Assembly: GCF_017254865.1 (NCBI RefSeq)
Contig: NZ_JAFKCV010000015.1
Coordinates: 26,145-90,144, forward strand
Origin: Bowmanella dokdonensis
Lineage (GTDB): Bacteria; Pseudomonadota; Gammaproteobacteria; Enterobacterales; Alteromonadaceae
Length of the DNA stretch: 64,000 bases
Reading direction: 5' to 3'
A program made the translations under genes and the position numbers. Under the pieces are notes generated by a model. That model was not told the origin of the DNA, did not search any database, and was given only the letters and a program-made list of their open reading frames with translations. Position 1 is the stretch's first letter, and each line of letters opens with the position of its first letter. Positions 55,889 through 63,875 of the stretch are shown here, in pieces.

Positions 55889-57661
55889 CTAAGTTGCGGA
55901 CAGCAGGGCCCATTGCAGCAACACCACCAGCAGCAACAGCGCGCTGATCATCTGCCACACCCGCAGCGGGTGACGCTCCAGCAGGGATTTTCCGGCCTGT
56001 CCCCTGAACAGGCTCTGGTTGGGCAGACTGATATCCTGCAATAATTCAGATAATGCCGCATGGCGTCTTGCAGGCTGGGGATGGGTGGCTTTTTGCAGGG
56101 TAAGATCCAGCCATTCGGGAATATCCGCCCTGCGGGATCTGGCGCTTTGGTATTGCCAGTGCCGATGACTGGTCTGCCACTTGAGCAGCGGCGTCTTGAA
56201 AGGCAAGTGACCGGTCAGCAGTTCGTACAGCATGACCCCTAAGGAATAGATGTCCGAGTGGATACTGCCGGGATCGCCCTGCAGGCATTCAGGAGCCAGA
56301 TAATCCAGCGCGCCCACCGGGTAGCTTCCGTCCAGTGGGCTGAAGGACTCCTGCAATCCGCCTACCTGCACCGCGCCGTAATCGATCAGCTTCAGTCGTC
56401 CCCGGCTGTCGAGCATCACGTTTTCCGGCTTGAGATCCCGGTGCACCATTCCCTGGCGTTGCAGGGCCCGCACGGCCCCGACCAGTTCGGTAAAGATCGC
56501 CCTGACCTGCTGTATGGACGGCGCCGGATGATCCCGCATCCACTGGCGCAGCGTCTGGCCTTCAATGTATTCGCACAAGTGATACAAGAAGCGGCTGGCC
56601 GCAGGGCGGCCATGCATTTTCATCAGACTGGCATGGCGGACCCGTTGTCCAACCCAGGCTTCCCGGCTGAAGCCCTCCAGGTACTGGGGATCCTCAGAAA
56701 AATGACTGCTGGGCGCCTTGAGCGCCAGCGGCTCCGACCAATGGGGATGCGTGACCAGATACAGGTGGCTGCGGGGACCGGAGTACAACACCTTGCTGAC
56801 CTCAAACCCATCCAGCTTAGTGCCCGGCTCCAGTACCGGCGGAATGATCAGGGCCGTCAGGCTTTTGTACACCTCATCCAGTTGCAGATAGGGTAATTGC
56901 TCCACCCTGATCAGCAGACAGGTCAGGTTATCCTGGCTGCCGGCGTTAAGCGCCTGCTCCACCAGGGTCCGGGCCGCCCCCTCCAGATCCTCACCGGCCC
57001 CTTGCAACAGGCCAGGCAGATCAGTGACCGGCAAGAACTCATGTACACCGTCTGTACTGAGTAAAAACAGATCCCCTTCTTCGAGGGGTTGTTGCAGGTA
57101 ATCCACCTCCAGACGGCTGTCCAGTCCCAGCGCCCGGCTGAGCAGCGAACGCCCCCCCAATTGCCGGTGACAATGATCCCGGGTCAGTTGTTCGACCTCA
57201 TGCCCTCGTAACCTGTAGATGCGACTGTCCCCCACATGCAGCAAATGGGCGGTGCGGGACTTGCAAATCAGGGCGCTGAAGGTGGTCACCAGGCCATCGC
57301 CCGGTGTCTGGCTCTGGCGGTCATGATGGTGCAGCCAGTTGTTCAGGGCGCTGAGCACTTTGCCCGCGGAGGTTTTCACCGGCCAGCTGTCCGGCGTACT
57401 GAAGTAGTCGGCAATAAAGTGGCTGACGCTCAGTTGACTGGCCAGGCCGGCGTTGTCGCTGCAACTGGCCCCATCGGCGATACAGGCCACCCAGCCTTTA
57501 AGCGCTTCCCTCTGACTGGGTTCCCGGCTGGCGGCAAAGGCATCCTGGTTGACCGGCTTGCGACCAGCACTGGAATACCCGCCGACCCGTATCCGTAATT
57601 GCACTGCGCCCTGCTCATTGACTGGCAGGTCAGCCGGTTGCTGCAGGGCCTGGTTTTGCAT
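55889..57661 (-). CDS. PP2C phosphatase-Ser/Thr kinase fusion of the nitrate locus
   Basis: A 590-residue protein. Residues about 22-252 are a PP2C-type phosphatase (NQDAFAASRE, VACIADGASCSDN, LLHVGDSRIYR, LLSTDGVHEF, GSQDNLTC). Residues about 283-545 are a Hanks-type kinase with Lys315, HRDLKPEN (407-414, catalytic Asp409) and metal-binding Asp427 in DYG instead of DFG. The Gly-rich loop (LYSGPRSHL) is degenerate. A C-terminal helix (about 568-587) anchors it with both domains in the cytoplasm. It lies 16 bp after narK on the same transcript. Such fusions recur in nitrate assimilation loci; the target is unknown. Confidence 0.9.
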   Translation of the reverse strand: MQNQALQQPADLPVNEQGAVQLRIRVGGYSSAGRKPVNQDAFAASREPSQREALKGWVACIADGASCSDNAGLASQLSVSHFIADYFSTPDSWPVKTSAGKVLSALNNWLHHHDRQSQTPGDGLVTTFSALICKSRTAHLLHVGDSRIYRLRGHEVEQLTRDHCHRQLGGRSLLSRALGLDSRLEVDYLQQPLEEGDLFLLSTDGVHEFLPVTDLPGLLQGAGEDLEGAARTLVEQALNAGSQDNLTCLLIRVEQLPYLQLDEVYKSLTALIIPPVLEPGTKLDGFEVSKVLYSGPRSHLYLVTHPHWSEPLALKAPSSHFSEDPQYLEGFSREAWVGQRVRHASLMKMHGRPAASRFLYHLCEYIEGQTLRQWMRDHPAPSIQQVRAIFTELVGAVRALQRQGMVHRDLKPENVMLDSRGRLKLIDYGAVQVGGLQESFSPLDGSYPVGALDYLAPECLQGDPGSIHSDIYSLGVMLYELLTGHLPFKTPLLKWQTSHRHWQYQSARSRRADIPEWLDLTLQKATHPQPARRHAALSELLQDISLPNQSLFRGQAGKSLLERHPLRVWQMISALLLLVVLLQWALLSAT

Positions 57662-57677
57662 GCCTTAACACTCCCTG

Positions 57678-59153
57678 CTAGGCCCGGGACACCGAGATCA
57701 GTTCCACCGAACCGTCTTCGCGGATCTCGGCCATATGACCCTGGGGCTCATCCATAAACAGCAGGACCAGAAAGCCCAGTACCGCGGTAGCGCCGATGAC
57801 CATAAAGAACACCGGATAATCCACCAGTGACAGGATGGTCAGATAGGTCACCGCCCCCACGTTGCCGTAAGCCCCTGTCATCCCGGCAATCTGGCCGGTC
57901 AGCCTGCGTTTGATCAGAGGCACCACGGCAAACACCGCTCCTTCCCCAGATTGCACAAAGAAAGAACAGAGCATGACGGCCAGCACGGCCAGATAGAGTG
58001 GCCAGGAACTGTCCACCTGGGCCATCAGGAAGTACCCCATTGCCAGGCCGGCGGTGAGCACCAGCAGCGTCGGCTTGCGACCAAATTTATCCGACAACCA
58101 GCCGCCGCCGGGACGGGACATCAGGTTCATAAAGGCATAGGCTGACGCCACCATACCCGCCAGCACCGGACTGAGTTCGAAGGTTTCGGCAAAGAATAAC
58201 GGCAGCATGGAGATCACCGCCAGTTCCGAGCCGAAGGTGGCAAAATACAGCACGTTGAGCACAGCCACCTGCTTAAACTTATACCTGTGCAACTCCGGCA
58301 CCGGGGTGGAGAACACCTGCTTGTTAGCCCCCCAGACATGCCACAGGTCATACAGGTAGAGTACCGCCAGCCCCACATACAAGGACCGACAAAGGGTTTC
58401 ACCCAGCATATTGACACCGGCCGGCGACAGCTTCCAGGTCAGTAGTACCAACGCCCCGTAAAGGGGAAGTTTCATTATCAGTAGCAGGAAGAAGTCTGCC
58501 GGGCTGGTGACTTCCATTGCGCCATTGCCCTTAGGTTTGAAATAAGTGGCCCCTTTGGGGGTATCGGACACATTGAAATAGTAGATAAAGGCAAAGGCCA
58601 GACTCAGCAGACCTGTCAGGCCAATGGCGTAACGCCAGCCATCCTCTCCACCGAACCAAAGAGCCAGCACAGGCAGGGTAAAGGCTGCCGCGGCGGAGCC
58701 GAAATTGCCCCAACCGCCGTAAATGCCCTCGGCCGTACCCAATTCATTGGGGGGGAACCATTCACTGACCATGCGGATGCCGATGACAAAGCCCGCGCCG
58801 ATAAATCCCAGCATAAAGCGGGCAATGGCCGCCTGGATAAAGGTATCGGCCAGGGCAAACATTAAGCAGGGGATGGAGCACACCAGCAATAAACCGGAGT
58901 AAACCAGCCTGGGCCCCAGTCGGTCAGTCAGCATACCGATCAACACCCTGGCCGGAATGGTCAGCGCCACGTTAAGGATCAGCAGGGTCTTGACCTGTTC
59001 CTTGTCCAGGCCGAGGCTCTGCGAGATGGCCAGCAGCATGGGCGCGTGGTTAAACCAGACCACAAAGGTGATAAAAAACACCATCCATGAGAGGTGCAGA
59101 ATCTTCATCTTGCCGCTGAACGACAGCAGATTGAAAGGGGTATGGCTGCTCAT
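57678..59153 (-). CDS. narK: Nitrate/nitrite transporter, NarK family
   Basis: A 491-residue MFS protein of the nitrate-nitrite porter family with about twelve hydrophobic segments. Both nitrate signatures are visible: GGWGNFGSAAAAF in the first half and GMTGAYGNVGAVTY in the second, plus MVSEWFPPNELGTAEGIYGG and RIGD-type MLTDRLGPRL. In this context it imports nitrate for NasA (nasA-type transporter naming is also used). It is preceded by a sigma-54 promoter and an ANTAR-type leader, and followed by the PP2C-kinase gene. Confidence 0.95.
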   Translation of the reverse strand: MSSHTPFNLLSFSGKMKILHLSWMVFFITFVVWFNHAPMLLAISQSLGLDKEQVKTLLILNVALTIPARVLIGMLTDRLGPRLVYSGLLLVCSIPCLMFALADTFIQAAIARFMLGFIGAGFVIGIRMVSEWFPPNELGTAEGIYGGWGNFGSAAAAFTLPVLALWFGGEDGWRYAIGLTGLLSLAFAFIYYFNVSDTPKGATYFKPKGNGAMEVTSPADFFLLLIMKLPLYGALVLLTWKLSPAGVNMLGETLCRSLYVGLAVLYLYDLWHVWGANKQVFSTPVPELHRYKFKQVAVLNVLYFATFGSELAVISMLPLFFAETFELSPVLAGMVASAYAFMNLMSRPGGGWLSDKFGRKPTLLVLTAGLAMGYFLMAQVDSSWPLYLAVLAVMLCSFFVQSGEGAVFAVVPLIKRRLTGQIAGMTGAYGNVGAVTYLTILSLVDYPVFFMVIGATAVLGFLVLLFMDEPQGHMAEIREDGSVELISVSRA

Positions 59154-59185
59154 CTTGTTTGCCTCATATCACTGGTTATACGTGG

Positions 59186-59210
59186 GAGCCCGACCCTTAG
59201 GGCCGGGCTC
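59186..59210 (-). other. Strong hairpin in the narK leader close to the start codon
   Basis: GAGCCCG-ACCC-TTA-GGG-C-CGGGCTC folds into a stem of 10 pairs. It lies between the attenuator and the narK ATG (33 nt away) and has no T-run, so it may protect or shape the 5' end of the read-through mRNA. Confidence 0.45.
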
Positions 59211-59238
59211 GTTATGGCTGGCAGGGCAATTTTTGGCC

Positions 59239-59277
59239 AAAAAAAACCCACGACCTCCCAAAAAGGGAAAACGTGGG
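59239..59277 (-). terminator. Attenuator (intrinsic terminator) in the narK leader
   Basis: CCCACG pairs with CGTGGG, with an inner TCCC/GGGA extension, followed by eight T on the minus strand. It is 86 bp before the narK ATG and has the same layout as the nirB attenuator, including the shared 15-base lead GGCAACGAAGCCCAC. Confidence 0.88.
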
Positions 59278-59312
59278 CTTCGTTGCCTTGCCAGCTTTTG
59301 GCATCATTGCCA
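59276..59312 (-). promoter_or_regulatory. ANTAR-type antitermination target hairpins, narK leader
   Basis: GGC-AACGAA-GCC (59276-59287) is identical to the nirB hairpin and again shares bases with the terminator's left arm. Before it, TGCCA-AAAGC-TGGCA (59289-59303) forms the first hairpin, with the AAAGC loop core also seen before nirB. A third TGGCA copy (59308-59312) can compete through TGGCA-ATGA-TGCCA. Confidence 0.78.
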
Positions 59313-59563
59313 GAAACTGACGGACTAATTGTCAAGGGCGCACATGCCCTATTCCCATCCTGGGACAACCTGGTAATAAGGTTCGGCCGCTAAGCCGGAA
59401 CAACTCCCTGTAGTGGTTTCCCGACCGGCCTTTGCCGGTCAGTGTGGTGGTATCTTATTATTATTAAGTGCCGGCACTGTTGTTATTGTTGTTGGCCTTC
59501 ACATCTTCTTATTTCCGGCAATTCCCATTGGCGGCTACCTTCCACATCTTGCCCCTGTGTTAT

Positions 59564-59579
59564 AGCAGGTACAGTGCCA
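59564..59579 (-). promoter_or_regulatory. Sigma-54 (-24/-12) promoter of narK
   Basis: TGGCAC-N5-CTGCT on the minus strand, one base from consensus. The leader would be about 400 nt long. The 657-bp gap 59154-59810 otherwise holds a GACCGGC/GCCGGTC hairpin (59423-59440) and no gene that I can support. Confidence 0.7.
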
Positions 59580-59648
59580 GGTTGTATTTTACTTATTATT
59601 CAAAGAGTTACTGAATTTCACTGCTGAGCGGCCCGCTAGGAGTTAACC

Positions 59649-59681
59649 GCCGGAGTGCAACATCGCCCTATCCTTGTGCAA
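59649..59681 (-). promoter_or_regulatory. Upstream activator-like element of narK
   Basis: GCCGGAGTGCAA...CCCTA...TTGTGCAA (plus strand), matching the element before nirB in sequence blocks and in distance (70 bp) from the -24 box. Reverse strand: two TTGCAC half-sites. Confidence 0.6.
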
Positions 59682-59743
59682 GGCATTCGACTGCGCAGGG
59701 CGGTGTAAAAAGAGGGGGAAGTGGCGTTCGACGCCCGGAATTG

Positions 59744-59770
59744 AAAAAAGCAACCCGCGGGTTGCTTTTT
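59744..59770 (-). terminator. Terminator of the cold-shock gene
   Basis: AAAAAGCAACCC paired with GGGTTGCTTTTT around CG, 41 bp after the csp stop on the minus strand. Confidence 0.92.
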
Positions 59771-59810
59771 AGTCTTGGCCTGATTAACCGGAGTATTCCG
59801 GTCAGGCTAT

Positions 59811-60020
59811 TCAGATAGCCTGAATATTCTCAGCTTGGGGGCCTTTCTGGCCGCGACCGATAGTAAACTGCACTTTCTGGCCTTCTTTGAGAGTTTTGAA
59901 ACCATCACCCACAATTGAGCGGAAATGGGCAAACACATCGGCGCCACCTTGCTGCTCGATAAAACCAAAACCTTTATCTTCGTTGAACCACTTTACGGTT
60001 CCAGTCGTTGTATTAGACAT
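59811..60020 (-). CDS. CspA-family cold-shock protein
   Basis: A 69-residue single OB-fold RNA chaperone with RNP1 (KGFGFI) and RNP2 (VFAHF), as in the CspA family. The ATG at 60020 is preferred over the in-frame ATG at 60026 because AGG lies 8 nt upstream and the length is then standard. It preserves single-stranded RNA/DNA. The AT-rich 274 bp upstream (60027-60300) probably contain its promoter and leader. Its location between narK and nasS may be coincidental. Confidence 0.95.
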   Translation of the reverse strand: MSNTTTGTVKWFNEDKGFGFIEQQGGADVFAHFRSIVGDGFKTLKEGQKVQFTIGRGQKGPQAENIQAI

Positions 60021-60300
60021 AATCATATCCTGAAATTTATATATTAGGGCCTGAATAGGCGTGTATAGCTTAAAAATGGAGACTTTGATTTAAAAACTGC
60101 AGGACGAGGTAATACGAATAAAACAGCGAAATGTAGGATGTAAATGTGGAGCTTCTTTCTAGCTGCAGAGACAATACAGGGAATAATCATGCCCGTCCAT
60201 TTATATTTTAATTAATTAAAAAAGGCCTCATACAGAGTCAGTAAAATGATATTTTCTGGGCTGGCTGATTCATCTAAATATTTACCGGTTTAAATCCCGA

Positions 60301-61437
60301 TCATTTACCTGGCATGACTCCACTGCCCGGCTGGCGTGCGGATGCGTGGTCAGCCAGCAGGCTGTCGCGCATCTGGCTGTACAGATCCGGCCGGTAAACC
60401 CTGAACGCCAGCTCCTCACTGGCCTGGCCCGGCGAGATATGACCAACCCGCTCCATCTGCGCCAGCAGATTGCGGGCGTAGGCAATTTTGGGCTGGTTGC
60501 TGCCGTCATCCCCCATGGCGCAGAACCGGTTGTAGGCCGGCACCGATCTGGGACCGAGATCTTTATGCACCAAGCAGCTTCCCAACAGCGCCGGGGCCAC
60601 CACATCCAGATCCGCATTCAGATACTCGCTGCGAGTGAGAATACGGGCCGCCTCGAAACGGTTGGCCACCGACTCCAGCCATTGACAGGCCTGTTGCAAT
60701 GCTCCGAGCAACGCCAGGGTGGTATTGGGGTGGCGCTCCTGCCAGTCGGCGGTCAGTCCCAGCACTTTTTCCGGCGAATCCGGCCAGATGTCGCAGGAGG
60801 TCACCACCGTTACCCCCAGACCGGAGCGCACCGCTTTGGCATTCCAGGGGCCGCCCACACAATAGCCCTCGATAATGCCCTCATGCAGGGCCGCCACCAT
60901 GCTGGTGGGGGGAATGACCTGAATCGCCACGTCCCGGCCAATCTGCACGCCGCCGGACTGCAGCCAGTGACAAAGCTGGTAATAATGGCAACTGTAAGGA
61001 AAGACGGTGGCAAAGCGCAAAGGTCCCTGCCCGGCCTCCCTCCGGGCCAGGGCCACCTTGCCGATCAGATCAGCCGGCAGGGGCAGCGGCGGCACAGCCG
61101 GGTCTGCATGACTGACCTGGCAGATCTGCTGGTACAGCCGCTCGGACAAAGTAATACCGTTGCCGTTAAAACTCAGCACAAAAGGGGTGATAAGCTCAGC
61201 CTTGATGCCGCCCAGGCCCAGCGAACTGGCCAGCGGCATAGGCGCCAGCATCTGCGCCGCGTCCAACATGCCGGCCTGCAGTTTGTCACGCAGGGTGGCC
61301 CAGGAGTTTTGTTTCTTCAGTTCCACCTGCAGGCCGAAGCGCTCAAACAGTCCCCTCTCCCTGGCCACCACCAACGGGGCCGCATCGGTAAGGGGCATAA
61401 AGCCAATCTGCAGGTGTGTTTTTTCCAGCTTCAACAT
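60301..61437 (-). CDS. nasS: NasS-type cytoplasmic nitrate/nitrite sensor
   Basis: A 378-residue protein of the NrtA/CmpA solute-binding family: LQIGFMPLTDAAPLVVARERGLFERFGLQVEL, ATLRDKLQAGMLDAAQMLAPMPLASSLGLGG, FPYSCHYYQLCHWLQSGG, YCVGGPWNAKAVRSGLGV. There is no signal peptide or lipobox, so it stays in the cytoplasm, as NasS does in Azotobacter, Pseudomonas and Paracoccus, where it holds NasT until nitrate binds. It follows nasT after a single base. No nitrate ABC permease is present, which argues against NrtA. Confidence 0.92.
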   Translation of the reverse strand: MLKLEKTHLQIGFMPLTDAAPLVVARERGLFERFGLQVELKKQNSWATLRDKLQAGMLDAAQMLAPMPLASSLGLGGIKAELITPFVLSFNGNGITLSERLYQQICQVSHADPAVPPLPLPADLIGKVALARREAGQGPLRFATVFPYSCHYYQLCHWLQSGGVQIGRDVAIQVIPPTSMVAALHEGIIEGYCVGGPWNAKAVRSGLGVTVVTSCDIWPDSPEKVLGLTADWQERHPNTTLALLGALQQACQWLESVANRFEAARILTRSEYLNADLDVVAPALLGSCLVHKDLGPRSVPAYNRFCAMGDDGSNQPKIAYARNLLAQMERVGHISPGQASEELAFRVYRPDLYSQMRDSLLADHASARQPGSGVMPGK

Positions 61438-61438
61438 G

Positions 61439-62047
61439 TCAGTTATCCAGGGTGCTTATCAGGGTAATCAGGGTTCTGGCCACGTCTTCCATACGTTGAC
61501 CTGTGTCCATGGCCATTTTGCGGATGCTGTTAAAGGCCTGTTCTTCACTCATGGCTTTTTTCTGCATCAGCAGGGACTTGGCCTTGTCCACCAGACGACG
61601 GGAGTCCAGCTTGCGTTTGGTCTCGCTCAGTTCCTGTTTCAGGGACTGGTACTGATTGAAACGGGCCACTGCCGCATCCAGAATAGAGCGCACCCTGGCG
61701 CTGCTCACCTCCCCCACTACGTAGGCACTGACACCGGATTGGACCGATTGGTTGATCAGACCCGTGTCCTCCTGTTCGCAGAACATCACCACAGGTTTGG
61801 GATTGAAGTTTGACAGGGTGCTGAGGCTCTCGAGAATGTCCCGGTCCGGTGACTCGATGTCGATAACGATTATATCCGGCTTGAGCTTATCCACTTCCTT
61901 TAACAAGGAGGTGCGTGAACTCACCAGATGGGAGAGCCGATAACGGGATCGGTCAAGGGCCGAGCGAAAGGCAGACGCCCGGTCCAGATCGTCATCGATC
62001 AATAATATTTCCAGCGGTTTTTCCGCCACGGCGACATTCTCACTCAT
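61439..62047 (-). CDS. nasT: NasT-type ANTAR antiterminator
   Basis: A 202-residue response-regulator-like protein: an N-terminal receiver (ILLIDDDLDRASAFRSAL, IIVIDIESPDRD, AYVVGEVS) and a C-terminal ANTAR RNA-binding domain (about 143-198, LKQELSETKRKLDSRRLVDKAKSLLMQKKAMSEEQAFNSIRKMAM). It binds tandem hexaloop hairpins to prevent termination; two matching leaders lie before nirB and narK in this window. The ATG at 62047 is used rather than the TTG at 62053. The 315 bp up to norM hold no further gene that I can support. Confidence 0.93.
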   Translation of the reverse strand: MSENVAVAEKPLEILLIDDDLDRASAFRSALDRSRYRLSHLVSSRTSLLKEVDKLKPDIIVIDIESPDRDILESLSTLSNFNPKPVVMFCEQEDTGLINQSVQSGVSAYVVGEVSSARVRSILDAAVARFNQYQSLKQELSETKRKLDSRRLVDKAKSLLMQKKAMSEEQAFNSIRKMAMDTGQRMEDVARTLITLISTLDN

Positions 62048-62362
62048 AGGCAAAGAACTGTTGGTTGTCCGTCAGTTGCTAACATCAGAGGCACTGCCCC
62101 TTGTGACTACTGCAACGACTTCAGCAACTATTGCGCCAAGGTTTATTAGTCTTTTATTTCAAATACATAGATTAGCCAGCAAGAGAAGTCAGCCTATTTG
62201 CCGGCTAAATTGCCTGCATCAGGGCAGTATTGGCACCAAAATAGTGCAGGCCAGGATGACCAAATACGAATTGAAGCAATTAATCCTTGTAAAACAGCAG
62301 TGTTCAGCGGCCCTACTATGGTATAAAGACAGGCCTGATTATTGCCTCTGTAGTTTATTCTG

Positions 62363-63718
62363 ATGAGCCTTGCCCACGAGATCCGCCAACTGGTCAAACT
62401 GTCCTGGCCGCTGCTGATTGCCCAGGTTACCCAGACCCTGATGGGGGTGTCTGACACCATCATGGCCGGACGGGTCTCGGCCACCGATATGGCCGCAGTG
62501 GCCATTGCCGCCAGTGTGGTGATGCCCATTTTGTTTTTCCTGCAGGGCATTATTCTGGCCCTGCCGCCTATCGTGTCGCGTCTGGATGGCAGTAAAAAAT
62601 GGACTGAAATCCCGGAAAAAGGCCAGCAGACCCTGTGGCTGGCCCTGATGTTCTCTGTGCCGCTGGCCCTGTGTTATCCGCTGGTGCCGGGCCTTGCCGG
62701 CCTGCTGCCCATGGATCCCGAGTTGGAACGTATCACCCTGGACTATATCCAGTATCTGCTGCTCGGCGCGCCGGCCTTTGCCGTGTATCAGGTGTTCCGC
62801 CAGTATTGTGAAGGCCTGTCGGTGACCCGCCCCTCCATGGTGATCATGGGCATTGGCCTGTTGGTGAACATTCCGGCCAACTATGTGTTTATTTACGGCA
62901 AGCTTGGGCTGCCGGCCTTTGGCGGCGCCGGCTGTGGTATCGCCACCTCCCTGGTGTTTACCGCCATGATGATCTGTACCTGGCTGTATACCCATTTTGC
63001 CCCTGCCATGCGCCGCTATCATATGTTCCAGAGATGGTACGCCCCCAGGTTCGACGAAATCGGCCAGATCCTGCGCCTGGGCGTGCCCATCGCCATGACG
63101 ATTTTATTTGAGGTGTCCCTGTTTGCAGTGGTGGCCCTGCTGCTCTCCCCTTACGGTCCCATTGTGGTGGCGGCTCATCAGGTGGCCCTGAACTTCTCCT
63201 CCTTGATGTTTATGGTGCCCTTAAGCCTGGGCCTGGCGGTAGCCATCCGGGTCGGCTATCTGTTGGGTGAGGATAAGCCCCTCAATGCCCGAAAGGCGGT
63301 GCATGGGGCCTGGATGGTGGGTATCGGCTGCGCGCTCATCACTGCCAGCCTGTCCTTTTTGCTGCGCTACCAGATTGCCGGGCTGTATACGGTGGATCAG
63401 AAAGTGGTCAGCCTGGCCGCCGATCTGATGTTTCTGGCGGCGATATTTCAGTTCTCCGATGCCATTCAGGTGATCTCCGGCTGTGCCCTGCGCGGCTACA
63501 AAGACACCAAAGCCATGTTCTATATCAGCTTTGTGTCGTACTGGGGTATAGGCCTGACCACCGGCTGCATCCTGGGCCTGACCGACTGGATAGTGCCAAA
63601 AATGGCCGCCTCCGGCTTTTGGATCGGCTTTATCGTCGGCCTCACCGCCGCCGCCATCTTCCTCGGCTGGCGACTGACCTATATCCAGCGGGTACAGGAA
63701 GAACAGGTGGCGGTTTAG
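62363..63718 (+). CDS. norM: NorM/MdtK-type MATE multidrug efflux pump
   Basis: A 451-residue, twelve-helix inner-membrane exporter using a Na+ or H+ gradient to expel cationic drugs and dyes. N terminus LVKLSWPLLIAQVTQTLMGVSDTIMAGRVSATDMAAVAIAAS, the second-half start ILRLGVPIAMTILFEVSLF, and VAAHQVALNFSSLMFMVPLSLGLAVAIRVGYLLGE are classic NorM/MdtK. It is monocistronic. Upstream, TATAAA at about 62321 could be a -10. Confidence 0.95.
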   Translation: MSLAHEIRQLVKLSWPLLIAQVTQTLMGVSDTIMAGRVSATDMAAVAIAASVVMPILFFLQGIILALPPIVSRLDGSKKWTEIPEKGQQTLWLALMFSVPLALCYPLVPGLAGLLPMDPELERITLDYIQYLLLGAPAFAVYQVFRQYCEGLSVTRPSMVIMGIGLLVNIPANYVFIYGKLGLPAFGGAGCGIATSLVFTAMMICTWLYTHFAPAMRRYHMFQRWYAPRFDEIGQILRLGVPIAMTILFEVSLFAVVALLLSPYGPIVVAAHQVALNFSSLMFMVPLSLGLAVAIRVGYLLGEDKPLNARKAVHGAWMVGIGCALITASLSFLLRYQIAGLYTVDQKVVSLAADLMFLAAIFQFSDAIQVISGCALRGYKDTKAMFYISFVSYWGIGLTTGCILGLTDWIVPKMAASGFWIGFIVGLTAAAIFLGWRLTYIQRVQEEQVAV

Positions 63719-63875
63719 GCTATATGCCAAGGGTCAGTTTCAGCCCGTTATTCTGATGTTGATTCAGGAGCTTGCACAGATCATGTCATCCTGAACTTAT
63801 TTCATGATCTCTTAAAGCTAATCCCTCTATGCACCTTAGCGTCGCCGCGCGAAATATCCTGACGACAGTTACCGG

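Noticed and set aside
59442..59627. A Cys/Trp-rich 61-codon frame in the narK upstream region
   Set aside because: It covers the sigma-54 promoter, has no ribosome site and has random-looking composition.
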